The translations under genes and the position numbers were made by a program. DNA of 64,000 nucleotides. It comes from Bacteroidales bacterium (GTDB taxonomy: Bacteria > Bacteroidota > Bacteroidia > Bacteroidales > P3). The stretch is taken from contig JAIKVZ010000018.1 of the NCBI GenBank assembly GCA_024685285.1, positions 1-64,000 on the forward strand. Direction: 5' to 3'. The notes beneath the pieces are model-generated. The model did not search any database. It saw nothing but the letters and a program-made list of their open reading frames with translations, and had not been told where the DNA came from. Below are positions 55,092 through 64,000 of this stretch, piece after piece. How positions within the stretch are numbered: position 1 is the first letter of the stretch; every line of letters starts with the position of its first letter.

Positions 55092-56549
55092 TCAACGCCG
55101 CCAAAAGCTTGGCACCAAAAGCACTAAGACGGTGAGGCATTCGAGGCGACCGAGGAGCATAAGCAGCGAGCAAACCCACTTGGCACCAGCCGTAAAAGCG
55201 GCATAACAGCCGTAGCCTCCCGATGTGCCAAGGCCGGGACCGTAGCCGGTTATGCAGCCCACAGTGGCGCCAATGGCCTCGGTGGCGCCGGTTTGGAACA
55301 ACATTAACGCCAGAACGCCCATGATTATTGTGAAGACAAAGACAAAAAAGACCACCATCACGTTGGTGATAATCTGTGCCGACACGGGTTTGCCGTTGAG
55401 GCGCACAGGCTCGACAGAGTTGGGATGTAGCCTGTCGCGCAGCACCGAGCGCACGTTGCGCATCAAGATAAGCACGCGCATGATTTTGAGGCCGCCGCTG
55501 GTCGAGCCGGCCATGGCTCCGCAAAGCGAGAGCATAACAAAGAGGTAGGTGGCCGGCACCCACCACTGCGACGTGTCGGCCACCAAAGAGCCCGTGGTGG
55601 TGATAACGCTAGCACATTGCACAGCGGCCAGGCGGGCTGCGTCGGCCCACCTCTCGCCCATCTTGAAATGCAGTGCCACAGCTACAAAAGCCGCCGCCAA
55701 CAGGTATATTACCATATAGAATCCAAACTGGTCGAGCTTGTGGCCAATGCGACGCCACTTGAACGAGAAAAAGAGGTAAAGCAGCGAAAAGTTGACGCCA
55801 CTCAGCAACATGGCGCCTGCCAGCAGGAACTGCTGTGTGTGGGTGAGCGAGGCAAGGCTGTCGTCGTAGATAGAGAAACCACCCGACGATATGTTTGTGA
55901 ATGTGAGGTTGGCGGCATCCCACAGTTGCATACCCGAAGCCAAAAGCGCAGTGACAAATAATAACGTAAGCAGAATATATACCGCCAGCATTCGCCTTAC
56001 CATGACCACTGTAGAGGTGGAAGTTTTGCCGGTATTGTCGGCTCCCGACACCTCGGCGGTGTATAGGCTGTATTTGTTAATACCCAGCGAGGGGCTCAAC
56101 GCAACTACCAACAACACAATACCGAAACCGCCAAACCACTGCATCATACTACGCCACAACAGAACCGAGGCCGGCAGCACCTCGACCGAGGCAAAAATCG
56201 TGGCGCCTGTGGAAGTGAGACCCGACATAGACTCGAAAAAGGCATCGCCAAAACGTAGTGTGGCGCCGGTGGCAAGGAGGGGCAACGTGCCAAACAACGC
56301 CAACACAACCCAGACCAGAGTGACCAACAGGTACGACATACGACGGTCCGATACGGTCTTGTAGCCGTTGAATGTCAGCACCAACAATAATCCCAATGCA
56401 AGGGTAAAGCCACCCGAAGCCGCCACAGCAACCCATGTGCCGTCGGCAAAATGCAGGGCAGGCACCAAGCACAACAACATAAGTATACCCTCGGCAATGA
56501 GAGTTGTGCCGATGTAGCGTAAAATTGCTTTGAACGAACTGCCTGCCAT
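55092..56549 (-). CDS. trkH: TrkH family potassium uptake protein (second copy in operon)
   Basis: A 485-residue membrane transporter with the four-fold M-P-M layout. Filter loops are visible as LTSTGATIF, NISSGGFS, TTTGSL and the last ITGYGPGLG. It would form the pore of a K+ (or Na+-coupled) uptake system gated by TrkA. It begins 3 bases after the stop of the other trkH gene, so it belongs to a trkA-trkH-trkH operon. The two paralogues are clearly diverged. Confidence 0.9.
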   Translation of the reverse strand: MAGSSFKAILRYIGTTLIAEGILMLLCLVPALHFADGTWVAVAASGGFTLALGLLLVLTFNGYKTVSDRRMSYLLVTLVWVVLALFGTLPLLATGATLRFGDAFFESMSGLTSTGATIFASVEVLPASVLLWRSMMQWFGGFGIVLLVVALSPSLGINKYSLYTAEVSGADNTGKTSTSTVVMVRRMLAVYILLTLLFVTALLASGMQLWDAANLTFTNISSGGFSIYDDSLASLTHTQQFLLAGAMLLSGVNFSLLYLFFSFKWRRIGHKLDQFGFYMVIYLLAAAFVAVALHFKMGERWADAARLAAVQCASVITTTGSLVADTSQWWVPATYLFVMLSLCGAMAGSTSGGLKIMRVLILMRNVRSVLRDRLHPNSVEPVRLNGKPVSAQIITNVMVVFFVFVFTIIMGVLALMLFQTGATEAIGATVGCITGYGPGLGTSGGYGCYAAFTAGAKWVCSLLMLLGRLECLTVLVLLVPSFWRR

Positions 56550-56552
56550 GAT

Positions 56553-58022
56553 TTAACGACGATTGAGATGGGTTATTAACGGTGAAGCAATAGCCAGCAA
56601 AGCAAAAATTTCGAGTCTTCCAGCCAGCATAAGCAACATCAACACACATTTGGCCACCGCCGGCAGTGAGTGGTACACTGGCATTGAGCCAGTAGAGTCC
56701 ATCAGCGGCGAGGGCCCGAGGTTGGCCATATTGGCCGCCGCCATACTCAGCGCCTCGGGTATGGTGCTGCCGCACAGCGTAAGCACAAAGCCTCCGGCAA
56801 TAACAAAAATTATATATAGAAATACAAATGCAAAAATCTTGTTCACGTAGTGCGCGGCAATGGTTCGCGAATCAACTTTGACGCTGAACACCACGTTGGG
56901 ATGAAGCATACGGGTTATGTAGTTGCGCAGGTAACGCAACAGGTACATCAGGCGCAGTATTTTCAAACCGCCTCCTGTAGAACCGGCCATAGCTCCAACA
57001 AACATTAGCAAAAAAGTGAAGACGCTGACCGGCAACGACCAGTATTGCGGATGAGCAACGTAGAAACCACTCGTTGAAAGTGTCGAAGCTATGTGGAATA
57101 TCGAGTACTGTGCCGACTCCCCCACCCCATTGCCGGCCAGCACAAACGAGAGAGTGCACACACCAACCGACACTGCAAACAACACTACGTAGACGGTAAA
57201 CTCTTCGCTGTGCTTTAATTGCCGCCACCTTAATGTAAGCAGATTATAGAGCATGGCGACGTTTAGTCCACTCATAAACATGAACACTACAACAACAGCC
57301 ATTGCCGACGGATTGAGAACGCTAAGGCCGGTGCAATGCGTAACGAAGCCGCCTGTCGAGACTGTGCTCATTGAGAGGCAGAACGAATCGACCCATCCGC
57401 AGCCGCAGGTTCTCATGGCAGCCACCATAATAAGGGTTATAGCGGTATATATACGCCACATACGACCAACACTTTTGGCTATTCGAGGGTGCAGCTTACG
57501 CTGTTGAGTACCGGAGAATTCGGCATCGTAGAGCTGAAGCGAACCCACAGCCATGCGCCTGTTTGCGGCCACAACAAAAAGCACCAAACCCAATCCACCG
57601 AGCCACTGGGTGGCACTGCGCCATAGGAGCAAGCTGGCAGGGAGCTCTTCGGGATGTTGCACCACAGATGCTCCGGTAGTGGTAAATCCGCTTACCGACT
57701 CAAAAATTGCATCGATCACTCCATGGGTAGTTCCGTAAAACCAGTATGGCAGTGCACCGAATAGTGGTACCACAATCCACAGCATACTGGTAAGCCAAAG
57801 ACTCTCGCGACCAAAAAGTTCGAACCTTGCCTTACGGCCAAAAACGAAGCGTAACAGCAACCCCGCCAACATAGTTAAAGCAAGAGACTTGGCCAGGACC
57901 ATTGCAGCCCCGTCGGCCATGAGCAGCGACACTGCCAATGCTGCAGCCATCAATAATGAGATGACCAAAAGTAATTGGCCGCAGAGTCTGGCCAGTAATG
58001 CTATGTTAAAGCGGTGAAACAT
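56553..58022 (-). CDS. trkH: TrkH family potassium uptake protein (first copy in operon)
   Basis: A 489-residue membrane transporter. Filter loops read FTTTGASVV, VSTGGFVT, LSTSGFYV and a fourth ANMANLGPSPL, with ANLG where the neighbour has TGYG. It is 10 bases downstream of trkA and 3 bases upstream of the second trkH. Bacterial TrkH acts as a dimer, so mixed dimers of the two products are conceivable. Confidence 0.9.
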   Translation of the reverse strand: MFHRFNIALLARLCGQLLLVISLLMAAALAVSLLMADGAAMVLAKSLALTMLAGLLLRFVFGRKARFELFGRESLWLTSMLWIVVPLFGALPYWFYGTTHGVIDAIFESVSGFTTTGASVVQHPEELPASLLLWRSATQWLGGLGLVLFVVAANRRMAVGSLQLYDAEFSGTQQRKLHPRIAKSVGRMWRIYTAITLIMVAAMRTCGCGWVDSFCLSMSTVSTGGFVTHCTGLSVLNPSAMAVVVVFMFMSGLNVAMLYNLLTLRWRQLKHSEEFTVYVVLFAVSVGVCTLSFVLAGNGVGESAQYSIFHIASTLSTSGFYVAHPQYWSLPVSVFTFLLMFVGAMAGSTGGGLKILRLMYLLRYLRNYITRMLHPNVVFSVKVDSRTIAAHYVNKIFAFVFLYIIFVIAGGFVLTLCGSTIPEALSMAAANMANLGPSPLMDSTGSMPVYHSLPAVAKCVLMLLMLAGRLEIFALLAIASPLITHLNRR

Positions 58023-58032
58023 AGGCGGAATG

Positions 58033-59373
58033 CTACTTAAATAGACGTGATACGCGGTCCATGACAGCAGGTAGGGTAAAGATAATCACTTTATCCTTGG
58101 CTTTGAGTTGTAGGTCCTTTAAAGGTTGCATGGGCTCGCGACCGCGAATAACACCGCCAATCGTGGCACCCTGGGGCATTTCAAGTTCGCCGATAGGACG
58201 CCGTGTGGCCGGAGACCACTTGCCTACGCTGAACTCTATAACCTCGGCGTTGGTACCGCTGAGCCATTTGCTGCTTAAAGCTTCGGCTTTGACGATAAAA
58301 CGGGCAATGTAGCTGGCTGTGATAAGTTTTTTGTTTATGATAGTGTCGATACCTATGTCTTGCGAGAGGGTAATGAATCCGGTATTCTCAACCAACGCGA
58401 TAGTTCGCTGCACACCCAGTTTCTTTGCGTGCAAACAAGTAAGGACGTTAGTCTCGGAGGAGCCTGTCACCGCCACGAAAGCATCAGTGCGTTGCAGTCC
58501 CTCTTCCTTGAGAAGCTCAATATTTGTTGCGTCACCGTTGATAATCAGCGTTTTATTAAGAACCGATGTAAGGTCAACACAACGTTGACGATCCTGCTCT
58601 ATGAGGGTTGTGCGCATACGGCCCTCTAGGGTCATGGCAGCATAACGGCCAATGCGTCCACCTCCGGCAATCATAACGTTTGAAACGCTCATATCGTGCT
58701 TGCCAGCCACCTGCTTGATAATGTCGAGCTGGTTGGCACGGCCTATGATGTAGGCCAAGTCGCCTTGACGGAACACTGTGTCGGAATGAGGTATTATTGT
58801 CTCTCCATCGCGCAAAATGGCGACTATGCGAACCTGTAACTCGGCATATATCTGAGTGATTTCGCGAACACTGCGGCTTATCACCGGCGATTCGGCCTCG
58901 AGACGTATGAGATAGAGGGTGAGCAAGCCTCCACTGAAATCGAAAAATTCAGTGGCCATGGTGTTATTGAGCAGGTTGGTTATTTCCTTGGCGGCGATGC
59001 GCTCGGGGCACACCATTTCATCGACACCCAAGTCGCGGAAAGTCTCACGATGTTTTGGCGAGAGAAGCTCTGCGTTGGTTATGCGGGCCACAGTTTTTTT
59101 TGCGCCCAGCTTTTTAGCCAGAATTGCGGTAACAAGGTTGATTGACTCATCGTGCAAAACCGAGAGAAAGAGGTCGCAACTCGATGTGCCGGCATCTTGT
59201 AACACTTGTGGTGAGGTAGAGTTGCCTATGATAGTAAGTAGGTCGGTCTCGCTCTCCAACTGCTTCAGCAACTCCGAGTGAGGGTCTACAACAGTGATGT
59301 TGTTATCAAGTTCCGATAGCGATTTTGCCAAGTGGAAACCCACCTCTCCGTCGCCTGCAATTATTATATTCAT
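58033..59373 (-). CDS. trkA: Trk system potassium transporter regulatory subunit TrkA
   Basis: A 446-residue peripheral membrane protein that binds NAD(H) or nucleotides and gates TrkH. It contains two tandem RCK units: the first Rossmann motif is GDGEVGFHLAKSL near residue 7 and the second GGGRIGRYAAMTL near 235, each followed by a TrkA-C subdomain. The ATG at 59373 is chosen because it gives the conserved MNIIIAGDGEVG; the frame is open far upstream. A TATTTTTG box lies 27 bases upstream. Confidence 0.95.
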   Translation of the reverse strand: MNIIIAGDGEVGFHLAKSLSELDNNITVVDPHSELLKQLESETDLLTIIGNSTSPQVLQDAGTSSCDLFLSVLHDESINLVTAILAKKLGAKKTVARITNAELLSPKHRETFRDLGVDEMVCPERIAAKEITNLLNNTMATEFFDFSGGLLTLYLIRLEAESPVISRSVREITQIYAELQVRIVAILRDGETIIPHSDTVFRQGDLAYIIGRANQLDIIKQVAGKHDMSVSNVMIAGGGRIGRYAAMTLEGRMRTTLIEQDRQRCVDLTSVLNKTLIINGDATNIELLKEEGLQRTDAFVAVTGSSETNVLTCLHAKKLGVQRTIALVENTGFITLSQDIGIDTIINKKLITASYIARFIVKAEALSSKWLSGTNAEVIEFSVGKWSPATRRPIGELEMPQGATIGGVIRGREPMQPLKDLQLKAKDKVIIFTLPAVMDRVSRLFK

Positions 59374-59399
59374 TGTCTTTTTATATTCTAAAACGGCTG

Positions 59400-59407
59400 C
59401 AAAAATA
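59400..59407 (-). promoter_or_regulatory. -7 box of trkA-trkH-trkH promoter
   Basis: TATTTTTG on the minus strand, 27 bases before the trkA ATG; divergent from the nitroreductase promoter. Confidence 0.5.
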
Positions 59408-59416
59408 ATATTTTTT

Positions 59417-59446
59417 TTTGAGATATGAGAAAAAGTTGTAATTTTG
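59417..59446 (+). promoter_or_regulatory. Promoter of the nitroreductase gene
   Basis: TTTG at 59417-59420 and TAATTTTG at 59439-59446 with an 18-base spacer, 34 bases before the ATG at 59480. Confidence 0.7.
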
Positions 59447-59479
59447 CAATTTTTAAGAGATGTAAAAAAGTAGACCGGA

Positions 59480-60226
59480 ATGGACCGCAATACCACTGAG
59501 CTCCTCAAGGGGCATAAATCTATAAGGGTGTTCAAAACCGACCCTATATCGCAAGAGGTGCTTGACGATATACTAAACTGCGGCATGAGAGCTTCGAACA
59601 CAGGCAATATGCAGGTCTACAGCGTTATAGTTACTCGTGAGCAGCCCCTTAAAGACCAACTCTGCGACCTCAATTTTGGTCAATGCCGCACAGCACCGGT
59701 TTTTCTGACCGTATGCGCCGACGTAAACCGCTACCACCACTGGTGCCGCCTAAGCGACTGTGACGAGCCCTGTTCTAATCTGCTGTGGCTGCTCAGCGCC
59801 ACGGTCGATGCTTCACTATGCGCCCAAAATATGTGCGTGGCAGCCGAAGCATACGGGCTTGGTTTGTGCTACCTTGGCACTGTTCTCTACAACACCGCAA
59901 AGATTGCCAACCTGCTGCAATGTCCGCAAGGGGTTATGCCTGTTATTACCGTTGCACTGGGATACCCCGCCGAAGAGGGACGCATGAGCGAGAGGCTGGA
60001 CCTTGAGGGCACTGTGCACTACGAGACCTACCACGACTATACCGACGACGATATTGTGCGCACCCACCGCGTCAGGGAGCAATTCCCATTTAACCAAGAA
60101 ATGGTGCGTCAAAACGGCACACGCAACCTGGCCGAGATTTTTACACGCCTGCGCTACCCGCTGAAAGACAATTTGGCCATCAGCCAGTCGCTACAGGAAT
60201 TCATAGACAAAAATTGGAATAAATAA
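59480..60226 (+). CDS. Nitroreductase family protein (NfsA-like)
   Basis: A 248-residue FMN-dependent oxidoreductase. The N-terminal HKSIRVFK and the MRASNTGNMQVYSV segment bind FMN; AYGLGLCYLGT and PVITVALGYPAE are typical of the NfsA/FRP group. It has an unusual run of cysteines between residues 60 and 145. It would reduce flavins, quinones or nitro compounds with NAD(P)H. It is 8 bases before the acyl-CoA ligase gene. Confidence 0.88.
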   Translation: MDRNTTELLKGHKSIRVFKTDPISQEVLDDILNCGMRASNTGNMQVYSVIVTREQPLKDQLCDLNFGQCRTAPVFLTVCADVNRYHHWCRLSDCDEPCSNLLWLLSATVDASLCAQNMCVAAEAYGLGLCYLGTVLYNTAKIANLLQCPQGVMPVITVALGYPAEEGRMSERLDLEGTVHYETYHDYTDDDIVRTHRVREQFPFNQEMVRQNGTRNLAEIFTRLRYPLKDNLAISQSLQEFIDKNWNK

Positions 60227-60234
60227 GTAATACA

Positions 60235-62103
60235 ATGGAAGTTAAACGCACTTTCGACCTTCTTGACCACCTGGTGGCCAACTACCCCAAAGAAGATATC
60301 CTTGCCGGAAAAGTCAACGGCGAATGGATTAAATACAGCTCTCACGACTACTATAAATATGCCCACTACTTAGCCTACGGCCTCTGTGAGGTGGGCCTGC
60401 AGCCTGGCGACAAGGTGATAACCATATCGCCAAACTGTCCGGAATGGAACTTTGTCGACATGGCATTGGCCATGAGCGGCATAATCCATGTGCCCGTATA
60501 CCCCACCCTGAGCACCGACAACTATCTGCATATCTTCACACACAGCGAAGCCAAGGCAATATTTGTCAGCAACAACTTACTGCTTAAACGCATACGTCCG
60601 GCTTTGGACCAAATGGAGACTCAACCTGTCATTTACACCTTGTCCAATGTTCCAGGCGAGCATCGGATGCTTGAGATACTCAAAGCAGGCATTGCAGGCC
60701 GCGACCGCTGGATGGGCGAAATCGAACATCGCAAAGAGTCCATCTCGCCCGACGACTGGTTTACCCTCATCTACACATCCGGCACCACCGGCGACCCCAA
60801 AGGCGTGATGCTCTCGCACCGCAATATGTGCAGCAACTTTTTGGCCCACTCACAGGTCAACCCACAGGACTCGTCGGCACGCATACTCTCCTTCCTGCCA
60901 CTCAACCACGCCTATGAGCGCTCAATGAACTACCACTACCAGTATAAGGGCATAAGCATATACTATGCCGAGAGTTTGGGTACCATAGCCCAGAATTTGG
61001 CCGAGGTAAAAGCCTGCGGCTTCTGCGCGGTGCCTCGCGTGCTGGAGATGTTCTTTGACAAACTCTATGCCGCCGGCAAAGATTTCACCGGTTTGAAAAA
61101 ACTCATCTACGAAAGTGCCTTCCGCCACGGCTATCGCTACGACTACACACTGCTCAAAAAGGTATCGCTGTGGTACCAGCTCAAGCAACGTTTATACGAC
61201 CGCATGGTATACAGCAAATGGCGCGAGAAATTCGGCGGCAACCGCATGGTGGTCATCACCGGTTCGAGCTCCATCCAGCCACGCATGATCAAGCTCTTCG
61301 CAGCCGCCGGCATAAATATCTACGAAGGCTACGGATTGAGCGAGACCTCGCCCGTCATTGCAGTCAACGACCCGGCACACGGCAACGTCAAGATTGGCAC
61401 CGTTGGGCCCATACTCAAGGGTGTTGAGGTCAAGTTTGCCGACGATGGAGAGATACTGACCCGCGGGCCGCACGTTATGCTAGGCTACTACAAAGACCCG
61501 GAGTACACCGCAGAGGTCATCGACGACGAGGGTTGGTTCCATACCGGCGACGTGGGTATGATGAGCGGCAAATACCTCAAAATCACAGACCGCAAGAAAG
61601 ACATATTCAAACTCTCGGCCGGCAAATACGTGGCTCCGCAGCTGCTCGAGAACCGTATGCGCGAAAGCGAATACATAGAGCAGGCCATGGTGGTCGGCTC
61701 GTCAGAAAAGTTTGCCGCAGCCATCATATCGCCCAACTTCAACACACTGCACTTCTGGGCCCTGAAATACAAACTGCACTACCGCGACAACCAGGCATTG
61801 ATAAACCTGCCCGAGACACAAGCCAAATACAAGAAGATAATCGAGGAGATAAACAAGAGCTTTGCCGCACACGAGCAAATCAAACAGTTCAGATTGGTTA
61901 TCGACGAGTGGACCTCGGCCAACGGTATGCTCTCGCCCACCCTCAAGCTAAAGAGAGCCGTACTTGCCAAGAAATACAGCGCCATGATTGACGATATCTA
62001 CGGTCACGAACAGGCTCCGTCAAACCCTTTCCTCAGTGCATTCCGCTCGGTGGAACTGCCCAATATACCCTGGATAGGCAGCAAATCCAAGACAGAAAAA
62101 TAA
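60235..62103 (+). CDS. fadD: Long-chain fatty acid-CoA ligase
   Basis: A 622-residue AMP-forming acyl-CoA synthetase. The P-loop TLIYTSGTTGDPKGVMLSH is at residues 178-196, NIYEGYGLSETSPV and WFHTGDVG follow, and KITDRKKDIFKLSAGKYVAP is the catalytic A8 motif. It activates fatty acids for lipid synthesis or degradation. The C-terminal extension beyond the catalytic domain is modest. Confidence 0.95.
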   Translation: MEVKRTFDLLDHLVANYPKEDILAGKVNGEWIKYSSHDYYKYAHYLAYGLCEVGLQPGDKVITISPNCPEWNFVDMALAMSGIIHVPVYPTLSTDNYLHIFTHSEAKAIFVSNNLLLKRIRPALDQMETQPVIYTLSNVPGEHRMLEILKAGIAGRDRWMGEIEHRKESISPDDWFTLIYTSGTTGDPKGVMLSHRNMCSNFLAHSQVNPQDSSARILSFLPLNHAYERSMNYHYQYKGISIYYAESLGTIAQNLAEVKACGFCAVPRVLEMFFDKLYAAGKDFTGLKKLIYESAFRHGYRYDYTLLKKVSLWYQLKQRLYDRMVYSKWREKFGGNRMVVITGSSSIQPRMIKLFAAAGINIYEGYGLSETSPVIAVNDPAHGNVKIGTVGPILKGVEVKFADDGEILTRGPHVMLGYYKDPEYTAEVIDDEGWFHTGDVGMMSGKYLKITDRKKDIFKLSAGKYVAPQLLENRMRESEYIEQAMVVGSSEKFAAAIISPNFNTLHFWALKYKLHYRDNQALINLPETQAKYKKIIEEINKSFAAHEQIKQFRLVIDEWTSANGMLSPTLKLKRAVLAKKYSAMIDDIYGHEQAPSNPFLSAFRSVELPNIPWIGSKSKTEK

Positions 62104-62124
62104 AACCAATAATGGCTAAAATAG

Positions 62125-62154
62125 CCAGACCGGACCAGTAAAAGTTCGGTCTGG
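62125..62154 (+). terminator. Terminator of the nitroreductase-acyl-CoA ligase operon
   Basis: CCAGACCG pairs with CGGTCTGG around a 14-base loop and pairing extends partly outwards. It is 21 bases after the stop. Confidence 0.6.
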
Positions 62155-62197
62155 TTCGCTTATAGTATGGGGTAAAACGGGCTTTATCCGACTCGAT

Positions 62198-62233
62198 ACC
62201 GACCCTGACCCGACCTTAACCCGAACCTAACCC
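62198..62233 (+). repeat. Convergent-gap repeat element, copy 8 (seventh full copy)
   Basis: ACCGA, CCCGA and CCCGA at 11-base spacing (spacers CCCTGA, CCTTAA) ending in ACCTAACCC, followed by ATATAAAACCCTGT, a tail it shares with copy 3. It lies between the acyl-CoA ligase (plus) and the HAD phosphatase (minus). Confidence 0.85.
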
Positions 62234-62284
62234 ATATAAAACCCTGTAGCTGAGAGCGATAAGTAGTATGAGTATGGTAAAAAT

Positions 62285-62884
62285 CTATAATTCTATGTAG
62301 GACAGAATGTTAGCCTGACTTATGGTGCATGGTTGCAATTCTGGAGGCAGAGGAGCCCATGCCGGCGCGGCAAAGCGGACACCGGCAGCCTCGGCACATT
62401 GGCGGTCGGTAACAGCGTCACCAATATAGAGCACATCGGCTTGATTTGCGCCACGACGGCTCATGTAGAGCTGGATCGGCTCGGCATCGGGCTTGGGACG
62501 CGACACGTCGTCGGAGGCCACAACCTCGACAAAACAGTCGCCAAGCCCTTTCTCGGCCAATCCGGTCAAGGCTATGTTGTGCAGGCGCGAGGTTACCACA
62601 CCCATTGGCACACCGGCCTCGTGCAGGCGGCGCAGCATATCCTCCACACCGTCGAAGAGGGGTGCACGCACCAGGCTGGCCACATAGTCGGCGTTCCATT
62701 CCGGCAAAAATGAAGGGTCCTTAATATCAAAGTCGGCCACGAATTGCGCCAAAGTGCATGTAAAATATATCGAAATGTCACCGTGCGAAATACTGTAGCG
62801 GTGCAGCGCACGCTCGAGGGAGCCGCAGAAAGCCTCGCGGCTGTCGAGCAGCGTACCATCGACATCAAAAAGAATATGTTTCAT
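62285..62884 (-). CDS. HAD-superfamily phosphatase (phosphoglycolate phosphatase-like)
   Basis: A 199-residue hydrolase with FDVDGTLLDS (nucleophile Asp8), VVTSRL (motif II), KPDAEPIQ (motif III lysine) and YIGDAVTDRQCAEAAG (motif IV). The cap is small and helical, as in phosphoglycolate or pyrophosphate phosphatases; the substrate is not known. The start overlaps the porT-like gene's 3' end by 20 bases. Confidence 0.9.
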   Translation of the reverse strand: MKHILFDVDGTLLDSREAFCGSLERALHRYSISHGDISIYFTCTLAQFVADFDIKDPSFLPEWNADYVASLVRAPLFDGVEDMLRRLHEAGVPMGVVTSRLHNIALTGLAEKGLGDCFVEVVASDDVSRPKPDAEPIQLYMSRRGANQADVLYIGDAVTDRQCAEAAGVRFAAPAWAPLPPELQPCTISQANILSYIEL

Positions 62885-63623
62885 AGCCGCCTTCGAATGT
62901 GAACGTCAAAAAGAAAACTCGCGAACTCAAGCCATTCACCGAGCGGGCGTATATGTCGCTGTCGGGCACCATAAGTTCGTTCATGCCAAAAGCCATCTTG
63001 AGCTCGATGGCGAACTTAACATAGTGCAGAAAGAAATCGAATCCGACACCGGTGGTGATACGGAAATCGTTGGCAGAGAGTTTCACTATGGACTCTTGCG
63101 TGTTGTTTCGATTCTTGCGTGTCGAGGCAAAGTCAAATCCATAGGAAATGCCGCTGGTGAGGTATGGGCGGAAGTTGCCGTATCGAGCCGCGCGGAACTT
63201 GAATTCGATGGGTATGTCGCCGTATACCGATTCGACAGTGCGCCATCGCTCGGCACGGCTGTTGGCGGCCAGCGCTTCAGGCTCCCACGAATATTCAAGG
63301 CGGCGAGTCATAAGAGTCACACCGGGCAGGAAACGGAAGTTGAACCACGGGCCGAGCCGCAGGTCTGGGACTATGATGGCAATATGGAACCCTGGCTTAA
63401 AATATGATGTAACGCCCTGTATCTCACGGCGCAGAGCATCGTCTTCGCTATAGTCGAGGTCGAATTTTGCATTAACAATTCCTACCTGAATTCCGAAATG
63501 GACCAAGTGGTTGTCGAAGGTCATTAGGTTGGCCATAGTGCCCTGGGCACGCGCGTTGCCGACTGCACACACAGCCAGCGCAAACGACAATACGGCAACC
63601 TTTATAAACCTGTTAATCTTCAT
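62865..63623 (-). CDS. porT: PorT-like outer-membrane protein of the type IX secretion system
   Basis: A 252-residue protein with a signal peptide ending at GNARAQ and a beta-barrel pattern. Family signs are HFGIQVGI, the DLRLGPWFNFRFLPGV strand, IPIEFKFRA, FRPYLTSGISYGFDFAS and GVGFDFFLHYVKFAIELKMAFG, which follow PorT of Porphyromonas gingivalis in order. PorT is required for T9SS function. Its presence agrees with the T9SS sorting domains seen elsewhere in the window. It follows the asparaginase gene by 6 bases. Confidence 0.82.
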   Translation of the reverse strand: MKINRFIKVAVLSFALAVCAVGNARAQGTMANLMTFDNHLVHFGIQVGIVNAKFDLDYSEDDALRREIQGVTSYFKPGFHIAIIVPDLRLGPWFNFRFLPGVTLMTRRLEYSWEPEALAANSRAERWRTVESVYGDIPIEFKFRAARYGNFRPYLTSGISYGFDFASTRKNRNNTQESIVKLSANDFRITTGVGFDFFLHYVKFAIELKMAFGMNELMVPDSDIYARSVNGLSSRVFFLTFTFEGGYETYSF

Positions 63624-63629
63624 ATAAAA

Positions 63630-64000
63630 TCACGACATCTCGCCGCGCAAGGGCTGGCTGAGACGTTGGCGCACGTGTTCCTTGTCGCCGGGATAGCAGC
63701 CAAGCAGATACATCATTTTGGTCACAGCGGCCTCGATTGTTATGTCGCCACCGCCCACCACACCGAGACGGTCCATGTCGCAACTGGCAGCATACTGCCT
63801 CATCTTGACAGCACCGGCCTTGCACTGCGTTACGTTGAACACAATCACGCCGCGGGCAATGGCGTGCTCGAGGGCGTCGAGGAACCAGCGCTCCGTGGGG
63901 GCGTTGCCTGAGCCATACGTTTCAATAATGACACCCTGCAGGTCGGGGGTGCTCAGCACCGACTCGACCACAGCCTGGGTTATGCCGGGGAAGAGTTTGA
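63630..64000 (-). CDS. ansA: Type I (cytoplasmic) L-asparaginase, C-terminal part
   Basis: The frame is open to the window end, so only the last 123 residues are seen. LFPGITQAVVESV, GVIIETYGSGNAPT, VFNVTQCKAG and TIEAAVTKMMYLLG match the C-terminal domain of AnsA-type asparaginases. The catalytic N-terminal threonines lie outside the window. A GTG at 63971 is internal. Confidence 0.9.
   Translation of the reverse strand, partial: KLFPGITQAVVESVLSTPDLQGVIIETYGSGNAPTERWFLDALEHAIARGVIVFNVTQCKAGAVKMRQYAASCDMDRLGVVGGGDITIEAAVTKMMYLLGCYPGDKEHVRQRLSQPLRGEMS

Overview
This window looks like chromosomal DNA of a member of the phylum Bacteroidota, probably order Bacteroidales and outside the classical gut Bacteroides. 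Evidence: promoters of the TAnnTTTG type (several with TTTG 18-19 bases upstream), secreted proteins ending in type IX secretion (T9SS) type A sorting domains, a PorT-like outer-membrane protein, a GldB-like lipoprotein, GWxTD, DUF1573, DUF349 and YbbR-like proteins, a long-form NusB and stand-alone FtsE. Genes are dense and most are housekeeping. I saw no tRNA, rRNA, CRISPR array, insertion sequence or prophage.

Layout. 1-2 kb: a truncated DUF1015 gene and a small AbiEii-type toxin/antitoxin pair. 2-10 kb: clpC (minus), then a T9SS cargo gene, gyrA and a TPR protein (plus). 10.4-20.5 kb: a tightly overlapped minus-strand operon leuS-nusB-DUF1573-yajC-ybbR-coaE-GH3/serine hydrolase-TerB/DnaJ-rRNA/tRNA methyltransferase. 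20.7-22.3 kb: a broken T9SS cargo gene and a lone GroES-like gene. 22.4-31.6 kb: a plus-strand run nrnA-FKBP-FKBP-adk-obg-PAP2, then cvpA-dus-TPR-pyrB-pyrI-membrane protein. 31.8-34.4 kb: alaS (minus). 34.5-37.9 kb: GWxTD protein, LpxL-like acyltransferase, glycosyltransferase (plus). 38.1-41.3 kb: a minus-strand cluster that looks like an unfused version of the Haemophilus CDP-ribitol pathway. 41.5-45.8 kb: DUF349, gldB-like, lipid kinase, SUI1 (plus). 45.9-47.2 kb: glyA (minus). 47.4-52.8 kb: transglutaminase-like T9SS protein, WG-repeat protein, lipoprotein, pyrC (plus). 53-59.4 kb: a frameshifted T9SS cargo gene, ftsE, two tandem trkH genes and trkA (minus). 59.5-62.1 kb: nitroreductase and long-chain acyl-CoA ligase (plus). 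62.3-64 kb: HAD phosphatase, porT, partial asparaginase (minus).

The most striking non-coding signal is a dispersed element built from 11-base units (CCCGA followed by six bases, typically CCTTAA), about one helical turn each, three to four per copy, often with a conserved head (TTTGTTCGGA) and followed by a copy-specific hairpin. Seven full copies occur, all between convergently transcribed genes. Seven of the eight convergent gaps have one, and no divergent gap does. One degenerate remnant lies in a same-strand gap. The placement suggests a role at colliding transcription units (termination, supercoil handling or a DNA-binding protein), but this is inference.

Other points of interest: three paralogous T9SS cargo genes whose AT-rich bodies join GC-rich C-terminal domains, two of them broken; an eight-cysteine cluster in the DUF1015 protein; an 18-residue tandem linker repeat in the transglutaminase-like protein; and two small leader ORFs.
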